Assembly: GCF_018138715.1 (NCBI RefSeq)
Contig: NZ_JAGSHX010000006.1
Span: 2,170,001 to 2,234,000 of the forward strand
Direction of reading: 5' to 3'
From: Streptomyces asiaticus
GTDB lineage: Bacteria > Actinomycetota > Actinomycetes > Streptomycetales > Streptomycetaceae
DNA length: 64,000 nt
The translations under genes were made by a program, and so were the position numbers. The first letter of the stretch is position 1. Every line of letters begins with the position of its first letter. The notes beneath the pieces are model-generated. The model ran no database searches and was not told the DNA's origin. It saw only the letters and a list, made by a program, of their open reading frames with translations. Below, piece by piece: positions 17,828 through 27,164 of this stretch.

Positions 17828-18127
17828 GCACTGCTCACCCCCTCGGGCCCGTCCGCACACGGGCCGCCCCGCTCCGGGCGTGCGGCACGGCCCGACGGGG
17901 CCCGCATGACCCGATGTGACGGCTGCCCCGCTCCTGGCGCCCGGCACGGGCCCTCGCCGCGTTGCCGGAGCGGCCCGAGTACGCCCCGCCCACGACGGGG
18001 CGAGCCTCCCCCGGACACGCGACCGCACCAGGCTTCCCCGGCTGCCGCCGGGAGCTACCCCCGCTCGCGGCCGGGCGCCCCGAAGAAGGCGGCCACCGGA
18101 CGGCGGACGGGCGGACGGGCGGACGAT

Positions 18128-18532
18128 TCAGTGGCCGCTTCCGTTGCGCCGGGCGCGCATCTGGCGGAGGGCGAGGCGCGCGCCGTCGTGGCCGCGGTCG
18201 GCCGCCCGCTGGAAGTGCCGCTCGGCCTCGCCCAGCTCGCCACGGTCCAGGTGGACGGTGCCGAGCACCACCATGGCCGAGAGATCCCCCGTCGCGGCGG
18301 CCTTACCGAGCCAGTGGACGGCCTCGGCGTACGCGCCGCGCTGCCCCAGCCCGATGCCGTAGACGGTCATCCCCCGCGGATCACCGGACTCGGCCGCCTT
18401 ACGGGCGAGCGATTCGGGAATCGGCCGCCCCTCGTCGTAGGCCGCCCTCACCATGGCCCTCAGCCCGGGATCCAGCGAGCGCGCCCCGCGTCTCCCCCGG
18501 CGGCTGCGCCATCGCGCCCATAACCCACCCAT
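18128..18532 (-). CDS. Sel1/TPR-like repeat protein
   Basis: A 134-residue protein with about three helical Sel1-like repeats (GDPRGMTVYGIGLGQRG, TGDLSAMVVLGTVHLDRG, RGHDGARLALRQM) after a short basic N-terminus (MGGLWARWRSRRGRRGARS). Such repeats form protein-binding surfaces. No enzymatic domain is present and the partner is unknown. The ATG at 18532 follows GGAGG; an upstream in-frame extension has no start context. It is divergent from the sucrase/ferredoxin-like gene. Confidence 0.75.
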   Translation of the reverse strand: MGGLWARWRSRRGRRGARSLDPGLRAMVRAAYDEGRPIPESLARKAAESGDPRGMTVYGIGLGQRGAYAEAVHWLGKAAATGDLSAMVVLGTVHLDRGELGEAERHFQRAADRGHDGARLALRQMRARRNGSGH

Positions 18533-18722
18533 ATCCGCCCCCTCCGCCCCCTGGGCGTCATTTTCCCGCCTGCTCCCATCGCATGGAACGGCGAGTACGC
18601 GGCGGAATACGGACTGCCGCGCTCCGCCGCCCGGGGCCGATGGCGCCGTCCGGCTCCGATCGCTCGTCCCTCCACCACGGCTCCGGCGCGTACGTACGGC
18701 CCGGCGCGCGCTCTCGATCAAG

Positions 18723-18741
18723 AGAGGTTAGGCTTACCTTC
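18723..18741. promoter_or_regulatory. Iron box (DmdR/DtxR/IdeR-type operator)
   Basis: The core GGTTAGGCTTACCT at about 18726-18739 matches 14 of 19 positions of the classic iron-box consensus (TTAGGTTAGGCTAACCTAA). It directly abuts the GTG start of the sucrase/ferredoxin-like gene, which suggests iron-dependent repression. Confidence 0.75.
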
Positions 18742-19761
18742 GTGAGCACGTGCGCGACCGCCTCCCGCGACCTGTCCGAGCCGCTCGCCGGGACGGCGGC
18801 CACCGCCTCCACCTGGCTGCTGGTGGAACAGCCCGGACCCTGGGGCACCGAGGCCCTCACCGCCAGCCGGCTCGACCCGGCCGTAGGGCGCGCCCTGGAG
18901 CGCGCCGCCGAGGGCACCGGCGTACGGGTCGCGCTGATCCGCCGCCCCGGCCGCCACGCCGATCTGCACACCGGCGCCCGGCACCGGGTGTTCGTGGCCC
19001 ACACCCGGCCCGGCCGCTCCTGGATCCGCACCACCGCCCTGGACGACCCGGCGCGGCTGCTCGGCCTGGATCTCACCGCGCTGGGCGCGGGCGACCCCGG
19101 CGGGCTCACCCTTCGGCCCCACGAGCCCCACAAGCCCAACGAGCCCCATGACCCCGCCGCTGACCCCGCCGCCTGGGAGGAGTACACCGGCGATCCACTG
19201 GTGCTGGTGTGCACCAACGGCAAGCGCGACCGCTGCTGCGCCCTCCTCGGCCGCCCGCTGGCCGGTGAGCTTGCCGCCTCCGGGGTCCACGGCACCTGGG
19301 AGATCACCCATATCGGCGGCCATCGCTTCTCCCCCACCCTCGTCGTGCTGCCCCACGGCTACACCTACGGCCGTGCCACCGCGCAGGGCGTCAAGGACGT
19401 CATCGAGGCGCTGCGGAACGGCCGGGTGGTCACCGACGGCTGCCGCGGCCGCTCCGCCTGGGAGCGCCCCGGCCAGGCGGCGGAGCTGGCCGTCCGCGAG
19501 CTGACCGGCGAGGACGGGACCGACGCGCTGACCGTCGTACGGACCGAGGGCGAGGCCCCGGTCTGGTCCGTGACCGTCGCGCACCGCGACGGCCGGGCCT
19601 GGCGCGTGAGCGTCGCACAGCTCGCCGCGGCGCCGCCGCGGCCGGAGAGCTGCGGGCTCCCCCTAGGCTCCCCGGCCCGGATGGAGGTCGTCGGGATCCG
19701 GACCGCCCGGCGGCCCGCGCACACGCACGGCGTACGGGCGATGGCCGCCGGGCGCCTCTGA
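18742..19761 (+). CDS. Sucrase/ferredoxin-like (thioredoxin-fold Fe-S) protein
   Basis: A 339-residue member of the Suc/Fer-like family, a thioredoxin-like fold expected to hold a [2Fe-2S] cluster. The motifs CTNGKRDRCCALLGRPLA (about residues 155-172) and HIGGHRFSPTLVVLPHGYTY contain the conserved Cys and His ligands. The N-terminal domain carries a second, weaker copy. The biochemical role is not settled; several family members are tied to iron or siderophore metabolism. GTG at 18742 follows the iron box directly with no ribosome binding site, so the message may be leaderless. A His/Pro/Asn-rich linker (PHEPHKPNEPHDP) is a local oddity. Confidence 0.85.
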   Translation: MSTCATASRDLSEPLAGTAATASTWLLVEQPGPWGTEALTASRLDPAVGRALERAAEGTGVRVALIRRPGRHADLHTGARHRVFVAHTRPGRSWIRTTALDDPARLLGLDLTALGAGDPGGLTLRPHEPHKPNEPHDPAADPAAWEEYTGDPLVLVCTNGKRDRCCALLGRPLAGELAASGVHGTWEITHIGGHRFSPTLVVLPHGYTYGRATAQGVKDVIEALRNGRVVTDGCRGRSAWERPGQAAELAVRELTGEDGTDALTVVRTEGEAPVWSVTVAHRDGRAWRVSVAQLAAAPPRPESCGLPLGSPARMEVVGIRTARRPAHTHGVRAMAAGRL

Positions 19762-19898
19762 CGCCCCGGGCGACGCTCTCGTAAGCCCGCACCCACCCCC
19801 GTAGCACCCCGGGACCGCCGCTCCCGGGCCTCTCCGCGGGCGCCTCCCCAGGTCCTGCCCCGGCCCCTCCCACCCGCGCTTGGTTACCCTTCGTTGCC

Positions 19899-21569
19899 AT
19901 GAGCGCCGCGATACCGCCGGGGCCGGCAGCCACGGCCACAAGGTGGCGCATCGGCTGGCCCCGACGCGTCTTCTCCCAGGTCCTGCTGATGCAGCTGGCC
20001 ATCGCCACGGGTGTCACCGTGCTCGCGACCGGCCTCTTCCTCGCGCCGCTCAGCGACCACCTCGACGACCAGGCCATGCGCCGCGCCCTCGCCATCGCCC
20101 AGACCACGGCCGCCGAGCCCCGGATGGCCGACGCGCTCCAGCACACCCGGCCCACCCCCGGCGGGCCGGTGCAGACCGAGGCGGAGCGCATCCGCCGGGC
20201 GACCGGCGCCGAATATGTCGTGATCATGGACCGGCGCGGGGTGCGCTGGTCCCACACCTCCCCGGACGAGATCGGGAAGCATGTCTCCACCGACCCCACC
20301 GAGGCCCTCGAGGGCCGGGAGGTCATGGAGATCGACGACGGCACCCTCGGCAGGTCGGCCCGCGGCAAGGTACCCCTGCGCACGGGGGACGGCCATATCG
20401 TGGGCGCCGTCTCCGTGGGCATCTCCTACGAGAGCGTGCGCGCCCGGCTCGTCGCCGCGGTCCCGGAGATGCTCGCCTACGCGGGCGGCGCGCTCGCGGT
20501 CGGCGCCCTGGCCGCGTACATGGTCTCCCGCCGGCTCCAGCGACGCACCCATGACCTGGCCTTCTCCGATATCTCGGCGCTGCTGGCCGAACGCGAGGCG
20601 ATGCTGCACGGCATCCGGGAGGGCGTCGTCGCCCTCGACGCCCACGGCCGCATCCGCCTGATCAACGACGAGGCCCAGCGGCTGCTTGATCTGCGCCCCG
20701 AAGACACCGGGCAGCACCTGGAGGCGGTGCTGTCCCCAGGTCGTACGACCGATGTGCTGTCCGGGCGGGTCACCGGCGCCGATCTGCTGACCGTCAGCGG
20801 CGGCCGGGTGCTGGTCGCCAACCGGATGCCGACGGACGACGGCGGCGCGGTGGTCACCCTGCGTGACCGCACCGAGCTGGAGCGGCTGGGCCGCGAGCTG
20901 GACGGCACCCGGGGCCTGATCGACGCCCTACGGGCCCAGGACCATGAGCACGCCAACCGGATGCACACCCTCCTCGGCCTGATCGAACTCGAACTGCACG
21001 ACGAGGCGATGGAGTTCATCACCGAGGCGATCGGGGTGCACCGGGCCACCGCCGAGCAGGTCACCGAGCGGGTGCACGATCCGCTGCTGGCCTCCCTGCT
21101 GGTCGGCAAGGCCACGGTCGCCACCGAACGCGGCGTCTCGCTGTCCGTCGCCGGGGACAGCCTGCTGCCCAACCGGCTGGTGGACCCACCGGGAGTGGTG
21201 ACGATCGTCGGCAACCTCATCGACAACGCCCTGGACGCGGCGGTCGGTTCGGCGGAGCCGCGGGTCGAGGTGGAGCTGTGCGCCGACGACCGTACGGTGC
21301 TGCTGCGGGTCTCCGACACCGGCCCCGGGATCCCCGCCGACCGGCGCGACGTGGTCTTCACCGAGGGCTGGTCGACCAAGGAGCCGCCCGCCCACGGCAA
21401 GCGCGGCATAGGGCTCGCGCTGGTCCGCCGCCTCGCCGAACGCCAGGGCGGCAGCGTCCGCGTGTCCGACCGCGAGGGCGGGGGCGCGGAGTTCACCGTC
21501 GTCCTCCCCGAGGCGCTGGCCGAACAGCCGGCCGGGCCACCGCTGACCGCGACAGGAGAGCCACGATGA
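19899..21569 (+). CDS. CitA/DcuS-family sensor histidine kinase
   Basis: A 556-residue membrane kinase. One transmembrane helix lies near residues 24-50 and a second near 188-208, enclosing an extracytoplasmic sensor domain of the CitA/DcuS (PDC) type. A cytoplasmic PAS domain (about 225-330) follows, then the phosphorylation box DHEHANRMH (His349 or His351) and an ATPase domain with NLIDNALDAA, DTGPGIP and GKRGIGLALV. The family senses C4-dicarboxylates, citrate or related acids. No ribosome binding site is seen before the ATG at 19899. It overlaps the response regulator gene by 4 bases (ATGA). Confidence 0.9.
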   Translation: MSAAIPPGPAATATRWRIGWPRRVFSQVLLMQLAIATGVTVLATGLFLAPLSDHLDDQAMRRALAIAQTTAAEPRMADALQHTRPTPGGPVQTEAERIRRATGAEYVVIMDRRGVRWSHTSPDEIGKHVSTDPTEALEGREVMEIDDGTLGRSARGKVPLRTGDGHIVGAVSVGISYESVRARLVAAVPEMLAYAGGALAVGALAAYMVSRRLQRRTHDLAFSDISALLAEREAMLHGIREGVVALDAHGRIRLINDEAQRLLDLRPEDTGQHLEAVLSPGRTTDVLSGRVTGADLLTVSGGRVLVANRMPTDDGGAVVTLRDRTELERLGRELDGTRGLIDALRAQDHEHANRMHTLLGLIELELHDEAMEFITEAIGVHRATAEQVTERVHDPLLASLLVGKATVATERGVSLSVAGDSLLPNRLVDPPGVVTIVGNLIDNALDAAVGSAEPRVEVELCADDRTVLLRVSDTGPGIPADRRDVVFTEGWSTKEPPAHGKRGIGLALVRRLAERQGGSVRVSDREGGGAEFTVVLPEALAEQPAGPPLTATGEPR

Positions 21570-22276
21570 CCCTTGGAACCGGACCGGGCGGGCCCCTGGA
21601 GGTGCTGGTCGTGGACGACGACGTCCGGGTGGCCCGGGTCAACGCCGCGTACGTCGGCAAGGTGGCCGGATTCCGCGTCGCCGGGCAGGCGCACACCGCC
21701 GCCGAGGCGCTGGCCTTCCTGGCGGGCCCCCAGGGCGCCCGCGTCGACCTGGTGCTGCTCGACCACTATCTGCCGGACGGGACGGGGCTGTCGCTGGTGC
21801 GGCGGCTGCGGCAGCTCGGCCATCACACCGACATCATCATGGTGACCGCCGCCCGCGACATCGCGACCGTCCAGGCGGCCATGCGCCATGGCGCGCTCCA
21901 GTACCTGGTCAAGCCGTTCACCTTCGCGGGGCTGCGGGCCAAGTTGGAGGGGTACGCGGCACTGCGCCGCGCCCTTGAGGGCGACGGCGAGGCCGGGCAG
22001 GACCAGGTGGACCGGATCTTCGGCGCCCTGGGCGGCGCCTCGGCCGGGCCCGCGGAGCTGCCCAAGGGCCATTCCGCGCTCACCGCCGATCTCGTACGGG
22101 AGGTGCTGCGGGGCGCGGAGGGCCCGCTGTCGGCGCAGGAGGTGGCCGAGCGCTCCTCGCTCAGCAGACAGACCGCACAGCGCTATCTGAAGCTGCTTGA
22201 GCGCACGGGCCGGGTGCGGCTGAGCCTGAAATACGGCGAGACCGGCCGCCCCGAGCACCGCTACGACTGGGTCTGA
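21566..22276 (+). CDS. DcuR/DpiA-type response regulator
   Basis: A 236-residue regulator with a receiver domain (acidic pocket VVDDD near residue 18, phospho-acceptor Asp66 in LLDHYLPDG, and the Lys of LVKPF) and a C-terminal helix-turn-helix (LSAQEVAERSSLSRQTAQRY). It is the partner of the preceding kinase, coupled by ATGA overlap; ribosome binding site AGGAGAG. The convergent symporter and DUF485 genes just downstream are likely targets, as carboxylate transporters commonly neighbour this class. Confidence 0.9.
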   Translation: MTLGTGPGGPLEVLVVDDDVRVARVNAAYVGKVAGFRVAGQAHTAAEALAFLAGPQGARVDLVLLDHYLPDGTGLSLVRRLRQLGHHTDIIMVTAARDIATVQAAMRHGALQYLVKPFTFAGLRAKLEGYAALRRALEGDGEAGQDQVDRIFGALGGASAGPAELPKGHSALTADLVREVLRGAEGPLSAQEVAERSSLSRQTAQRYLKLLERTGRVRLSLKYGETGRPEHRYDWV

Positions 22277-22287
22277 GCCCTTCCCCA

Positions 22288-22343
22288 CCTCAGGCCGCGC
22301 CCGCCACCTCAGGCCCCGCCCCCGTCTCAGGCCGCGCCCGCCC
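22288..22343. repeat. Three 19-bp repeats spanning the symporter stop codon
   Basis: Units at 22288-22306, 22307-22325 and 22326-22343 share CTCAGGCC(G/C)CGCCC. On the minus strand each contains GGCCTGAG; the innermost TGA is the symporter stop codon and the two others are copies beyond it. Confidence 0.7.
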
Positions 22344-23931
22344 CGGTGAGCGCCCGCACCTCCGTCTCGGCGTGCTCGGCGGCATGGCCGGGGAGATCCG
22401 CGGGGGCGGGTGAGGTGACCGTCCCGAGCCAGCCCGCGAGGAACCCGAGGGGCACCGAGACCAGCCCCGGGTTCTGGAGCGGGAAGAGGTGGAAGTCCAC
22501 CCCGGAGAAGATCGCGTCCGGGCCGCCGGAGACCACCGGGGACAGCACCACCAGCACCACCGCCGGAAGCAGCCCCCCGTAGACCGACCAGACCGCGCCC
22601 CGCGCGGTGAACCGCCGCCAGAACAGCGAGTACAGCAGCACCGGGAGGTTCGCCGACGCGGCGGCGGCGAACGCGAGCCCCACCAGGAACGCCACATTGA
22701 GGTCCTCGGCGAGCAGCCCCAGCCCGATCGCGGCCGCCCCGATCCCCACCGCCGCGATCCGCGCGACCACCACCTCGCCGCGCTGGGTGCGGCCCGCCCG
22801 CCTGCTCAGCGAGGCGTAGAGGTCATGGGCGACGGAGGCCGAGGAGGCGAGGGTGATCCCGGCGACGACGGCCAGGATGGTGGCGAAGGCGATCGCGGCG
22901 ACGACCGCGAACAGCACGGTGCCCCCGGTCGATCCGGCGCCGCCCCCGAGGTCGAGCGCGAGCAGCGGAACGGCCGTGTTCCCGGCCGCGTTGGAGGTTC
23001 GTACGGCATCGGTGCCCAGCACGGCGGCCGCGCCGAAGCCGAGCACGATCGTCATCAGGTAGAAGCCGCCGATCAGCCAGATGGACCAGATCACCGAGCG
23101 GCGGGCGGCCCGGGCGGTGGGCACGGTGTAGAAGCGCGAGAGGATGTGCGGCAGCCCGGCGGTGCCCAGCACCAGGGCGAGGCCGAGGCTCACGAAGTCC
23201 AGCCGGGCGGTCCAGCCGCCGCCGTACTTGAGCCCGGGGGCGAGGAAGTCCACGCCGCGGCCGCTGTTCCGCGCGGCGGTGCTGAGCAGGGTGTCGAGAT
23301 CGCCGCGGAAGCGGACGAGGACCAGGGCGGTCAGCGCGATCGCCCCGCCCATCAGCAGCACGGCCTTCACGATCTGGATCCAGGTGGTGGCGCGCATCCC
23401 GCCGAGCGCCACGAAGACCACCATCAGGGTGCCCACGCCGATCACCGTCCAGGCGCGGGCACGGCCGCCCGTCTCCCCGAGCAGCAGGGCGACCAAACTG
23501 CCCGCGCCGACCATCTGGGCCACGAGATAGAGCACACAGACCGTGACCGACGAGATGCCCGCGGCGATCCGGACCCGGCGCTCCCGCATCCGGGCGGCCA
23601 GCACATCGGCCAGGGTGAACCGGCCGCAGTTGCGGACCAGTTCGGCCACCAGCAGCAGGACCACCAGCCAGGCCACGAAGAAGCCCACGCAGTACAGCAC
23701 CCCGTCATAGCCGAAGAGCGCGATCAGGCCGGAGATCCCGAGGAAGGACGCGGCGGACATGTAGTCACCGGCGATGGCGAAGCCGTTCTCCATCGGGGAG
23801 AACAGCCGCCCGCCCGCGTAGAACTCCTCCGGCGAGCCGTGCCGGCGCCCCGCCCAGGTGGTGATGGCCAGGGTGGACGCCACGAAGACGCCGAAGAGCA
23901 GCAGCGCCAGGTTCCGCTGATCGCCGGTCAC
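22327..23931 (-). CDS. Sodium:solute symporter (ActP-like, acetate/monocarboxylate)
   Basis: A 534-residue SSS-family transporter with about 13 hydrophobic helices, close to cation/acetate symporters (EEFYAGGRLFSPMENGFAIAGDYMSAASFLG near the N-terminus is typical). It probably imports acetate, pyruvate or a similar short acid with Na+ or H+. The GTG start at 23931 overlaps the stop of the DUF485 gene (GTGA). The pair matches the common DUF485-ActP gene arrangement. It may be controlled by the convergent two-component system. Confidence 0.9.
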   Translation of the reverse strand: MTGDQRNLALLLFGVFVASTLAITTWAGRRHGSPEEFYAGGRLFSPMENGFAIAGDYMSAASFLGISGLIALFGYDGVLYCVGFFVAWLVVLLLVAELVRNCGRFTLADVLAARMRERRVRIAAGISSVTVCVLYLVAQMVGAGSLVALLLGETGGRARAWTVIGVGTLMVVFVALGGMRATTWIQIVKAVLLMGGAIALTALVLVRFRGDLDTLLSTAARNSGRGVDFLAPGLKYGGGWTARLDFVSLGLALVLGTAGLPHILSRFYTVPTARAARRSVIWSIWLIGGFYLMTIVLGFGAAAVLGTDAVRTSNAAGNTAVPLLALDLGGGAGSTGGTVLFAVVAAIAFATILAVVAGITLASSASVAHDLYASLSRRAGRTQRGEVVVARIAAVGIGAAAIGLGLLAEDLNVAFLVGLAFAAAASANLPVLLYSLFWRRFTARGAVWSVYGGLLPAVVLVVLSPVVSGGPDAIFSGVDFHLFPLQNPGLVSVPLGFLAGWLGTVTSPAPADLPGHAAEHAETEVRALTGAGAA

Positions 23932-24380
23932 CGCCCGTGCCCCCGCATCATCTCCTGCGTCACCCAGCGGAGTTCGAGCGCGACCCGGTCCCGGCGCAGC
24001 CGTGCGTGCCGGGCGTACACCCAGGTCAGCAGGAAGGTGGTGGCGAACTGCGCGAGCCCCGCGACCATCGCCACATTGAGCGTGCCCACAACTGGGCGGG
24101 CCATCAGCCGGGGTGCGGTGGTGGCCGCGACGACATACGCGAGGTACCAGATGAGGAACGCTGCGGCCGCGGGGAACACGAACCGGCGGTAGCGCCGGCG
24201 CACCTCCTGGAACGCGGCGCTGCCGTGCACCTCCGTGTAGACCGCCTGGGCGGCGGGCGGACGCGCACGCCTGGGTTCACCCTCCGTGTCGTCCGCCTCA
24301 CCCCAGCCGGACGCGAGCGCGTCGTACCACGGGTCCTCCAGCCGCGCCGCTCCCGTGTCGCGCGCGTTGTGCATGTCCAC
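23928..24380 (-). CDS. DUF485 membrane protein
   Basis: A 150-residue protein with a polar N-terminal region (about 1-75) and two transmembrane helices (FVFPAAAAFLIWYLAYVVAA and a helix around NVAMVAGLAQFATTFLLTWV), the DUF485 layout. The family is nearly always encoded beside ActP-type symporters and may be an accessory subunit. The GTG at 24380 follows AAGGAG with an 8-base spacer; GTG at 24389 sits too close to it and ATG at 24374 too far. Confidence 0.85.
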   Translation of the reverse strand: MDMHNARDTGAARLEDPWYDALASGWGEADDTEGEPRRARPPAAQAVYTEVHGSAAFQEVRRRYRRFVFPAAAAFLIWYLAYVVAATTAPRLMARPVVGTLNVAMVAGLAQFATTFLLTWVYARHARLRRDRVALELRWVTQEMMRGHGR

Positions 24381-24541
24381 CCCGAACACTCCTTGTTCAC
24401 TGCGGCATTCGCCGCGTGACCAAGGATGTGCAGATCAGAGAGATCCAGAGCCGTTCAATACCGGACCTTCACCCCATCAGGTGACTCAGGTGATGAACAG
24501 CCCGGAAACGGCACTACAGGAGTGAGTAGCGCGGGGAAACG

Positions 24542-24575
24542 CCGGCGGGGTCTCCCGGGTGGGAGACCCCGCCGG
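24542..24575 (-). terminator. Terminator of parE
   Basis: A perfect 15-bp stem (24542-24556 with 24561-24575) and a GGGT loop, 25 bases past the parE stop on the minus strand. Confidence 0.8.
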
Positions 24576-24599
24576 ACCGGCCCTGCCGAGGGCCGGGCG

Positions 24600-26723
24600 T
24601 CAGACGTCGATGCGCGACCGGTCCAGGGTCGCCGCCGAGTTGGTGATGAACTCCTTACGGGGCGCGACCTCATTGCCCATGAGCAGGTCGAAGGCGCGCT
24701 CGGCGGCCTCCAGGTCGCTGATGTTGATGCGCCGCAGGGTGCGGTGGCGCGGGTCCATCGTGGTCTCCGCGAGCTGGTCGGCGTCCATCTCACCGAGACC
24801 CTTGTAGCGCTGGATGCCGTCCTTGTAGCGGATCTCCCGGCGCTCCAGGTCCAGCAGCGTCTCCCGCAGCTCGTTGTCCGAGTATGTGTAGAGGTACTTC
24901 TCCTGGCCACGCTTGGGGTTGACCAGCTCCACCCGGTGCAGCGGCGGCACCGCCGAGAAGACCCGTCCCTGCTCGACCATCGGCCGCATATAGCGCTGGA
25001 AGAGTGTCAGCAGCAGACAGCGGATGTGGGCGCCGTCGACATCGGCGTCCGCGAGGAAGATCACCTTGCCGTAGCGCGCCTGGTCGATGTCGAACGTACG
25101 GCCCGACCCCGCCCCTATGACCTGGATGATCGCTCCGCACTCGGCGTTCTTCAGCATGTCGGAGACGGACGACTTCTGGGTGTTGAGGATCTTGCCGCGG
25201 ATCGGCAGCAGCGCCTGGAACTCGGAGTTCCGGGCGAGCTTGGCCGTACCGAGCGCCGAGTCCCCCTCGACGATGAACAGCTCGCTGCGGTCCACATCAT
25301 CACTGCGGCAGTCGGCCAGCTTCGCGGGCAGCGAGGAGGACTCCAGCGCGGTCTTACGGCGCTGTGCCTCCTTGTGCTGACGGGCGGCGATGCGCGTACG
25401 GGCCGCGGCCACGACCTTCTCCAGGATGGCGCGGGCCTGCTGCTTGTCGTCCCGCTTGGAGGAGGTCAGGAACGCCTTGAGCTCCTTGGAGACCACATTG
25501 GCCACGACGCGGGAGGCCGCCGAGGTGCCCAGCACCTCCTTGGTCTGGCCCTCGAACTGCGGCTCCGCCAGCCTTACGGTCACCACCGCCGTCAGGCCCT
25601 CCATGGCGTCGTCCTTGACGACGTCGTCCTCGGCGACCCGCAGCAGCTTGGTGGCGCGCAGCGCCTCGTTCACCGTCCTGGCGATCGAGCGCTCGAAGCC
25701 GGAGACGTGAGTGCCGCCCTTGGGGGTGGCGATGATGTTGACGAAGGACTTGACCGTCGTGTCGTAGCCGGTGCCCCAGCGCAACGCGATGTCGACACCC
25801 AGGTCGCGGGTGACCTCGGTCGGGGTCATGTGGCCGTGCTCGTCGAGGACCGGCACGGTCTCCTTGAAGGTGCCCTGTCCGGACAGCCGCAGCACATCGC
25901 AGACGGGCTTGTCCTGGGCGAGGTACTCACAGAACTCGCTGATCCCCCCGTCGTACCGGAAGGTCTCCTCGACCGGCCCCTCCTGCCCCTCCAGACCCCG
26001 CTCGTCCCGGACCACCAGGGTGAGCCCCGGCACCAGGAACGCGGTCTGCCGGGCGCGCGCGTACAGCGTCTCCACGGAGAGCTTGGCGTCCTTGAGGAAA
26101 ATCTGGCGGTCCGCCCAGTAACGGGTGCGGGTGCCGGTGCGGGTCTTGGGAACCCTCTTGCCCTTGAGGAGGCCGCTGGACGGGTCGAACGGGGCGTCCG
26201 GCCCGGACTCGGTGAAGATCCCGGGGACGCCGCGGCGGAAGCTGATCGCGTGGGTCCTGCCGTTGAGGTCCACCTCCACGTCGAGACGGGCGGACAGCGC
26301 GTTCACCACGGAGGCGCCGACGCCGTGCAGACCGCCGGAGGCCGCGTACGCGCCGCCGCCGAACTTTCCGCCGGCGTGCAGCTTGGTCATCACCAGCTCG
26401 ACGCCGGACAGCCCCGTCTTGGGCTCGATGTCCACCGGGATCCCCCGGCCGTTGTCCCGCACCTCCACGGATCCGTCGTCGTGGAGGATCACCTCGATGT
26501 GATCGCAGAAGCCGCCCAGGGCTTCGTCCACCGAGTTGTCGATGATCTCCCAGAGGCAGTGCATGAGACCACGGCTGTCGGTGGAGCCGATGTACATGCC
26601 GGGGCGCTTGCGCACCGCCTCGAGCCCCTCGAGGACGAGAAGGTGCCGCGCGGTGTAGTTACCGCCGCCCCGGTCTGCTCCGGTCAGCAGCGCAGTGGAC
26701 GGCACGGACGTGTCGGCGGTCAC
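24600..26723 (-). CDS. parE: DNA topoisomerase IV subunit B
   Basis: A 707-residue type IIA topoisomerase B subunit. The GHKL ATPase domain has IIDNSVDEAL, DNGRGIPV and GGLHGVGASVVNAL. The transducer domain follows, then the TOPRIM domain with EGDSALGTAK and DADVDGAHIRCLLL, and the C-terminal RYKGLGEM. It partners ParC. The GTG at 26723 has GGAG with an 8-base spacer and gives a normal-length protein; the longer frame upstream has no support. Confidence 0.94.
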   Translation of the reverse strand: MTADTSVPSTALLTGADRGGGNYTARHLLVLEGLEAVRKRPGMYIGSTDSRGLMHCLWEIIDNSVDEALGGFCDHIEVILHDDGSVEVRDNGRGIPVDIEPKTGLSGVELVMTKLHAGGKFGGGAYAASGGLHGVGASVVNALSARLDVEVDLNGRTHAISFRRGVPGIFTESGPDAPFDPSSGLLKGKRVPKTRTGTRTRYWADRQIFLKDAKLSVETLYARARQTAFLVPGLTLVVRDERGLEGQEGPVEETFRYDGGISEFCEYLAQDKPVCDVLRLSGQGTFKETVPVLDEHGHMTPTEVTRDLGVDIALRWGTGYDTTVKSFVNIIATPKGGTHVSGFERSIARTVNEALRATKLLRVAEDDVVKDDAMEGLTAVVTVRLAEPQFEGQTKEVLGTSAASRVVANVVSKELKAFLTSSKRDDKQQARAILEKVVAAARTRIAARQHKEAQRRKTALESSSLPAKLADCRSDDVDRSELFIVEGDSALGTAKLARNSEFQALLPIRGKILNTQKSSVSDMLKNAECGAIIQVIGAGSGRTFDIDQARYGKVIFLADADVDGAHIRCLLLTLFQRYMRPMVEQGRVFSAVPPLHRVELVNPKRGQEKYLYTYSDNELRETLLDLERREIRYKDGIQRYKGLGEMDADQLAETTMDPRHRTLRRINISDLEAAERAFDLLMGNEVAPRKEFITNSAATLDRSRIDV

Positions 26724-27164
26724 GCGGTTCGCTCCTCGCTGAATTTCTGGTTGGCCCGGCTGTGGGCACGATGGTGGCATGGTCGCCCGACAGAGCGTAC
26801 CGAGGCCTGATAGAGCCTTTGTGCCGCCACCCATGGAAACGTCCATGCTAGTCGCACTGGCCACCGTTTCGCTCGTACGTTCGATAGCTCGCGGCGGTGC
26901 CGCACAGATCACGTTCCCTTTCAGGCATGAACCATTTAGGCTCCGGGCACGTCCTCATTCACAACCGGCAACCCGGCCGGGAGGGCAAACCAGACAATCG
27001 ACGCGAAGCATCAAAGCTAGGCAATACGGCTCATTCGCCGCCAAACGTCACCATCCGGCCTACTCAGAAGCAACTTTTGGGAAAAAGCCACGAGCGGGAA
27101 CGATTTCAGGCTGGTTGGATGTTGACCCTGGTACGACAGCTCGTCGAGCTAGAGAAGAGGCGAC
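26724..27164. other. Divergent intergenic region, parE / DUF7455
   Basis: A 441-base region without a gene and visibly richer in A/T than its flanks. It contains an inverted repeat CATGGA-AACG-TCCATG at 26832-26847 on the parE side, and a TTGACC hexamer (27122-27127) and the palindrome AGCTCGTCGAGCT (27138-27150) before the DUF7455 gene. These probably belong to promoters or operators; none could be assigned. Confidence 0.5.

Noticed and set aside
17236..18018. Minus-strand open frames across the parC repeats giving peptides of repeated [17 protein letters not shown]
   Set aside because: The frames exist only because the 20-bp repeats lack stops on that strand. There is no ribosome binding site, no start context and no non-repeat conserved part.
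27095..27125. SigR-like promoter before the DUF7455 gene (GGAAC...GTTG)
   Set aside because: The -35 is GGAAC, not GGAAT, and the spacer is 19, so two departures from consensus make it weak.
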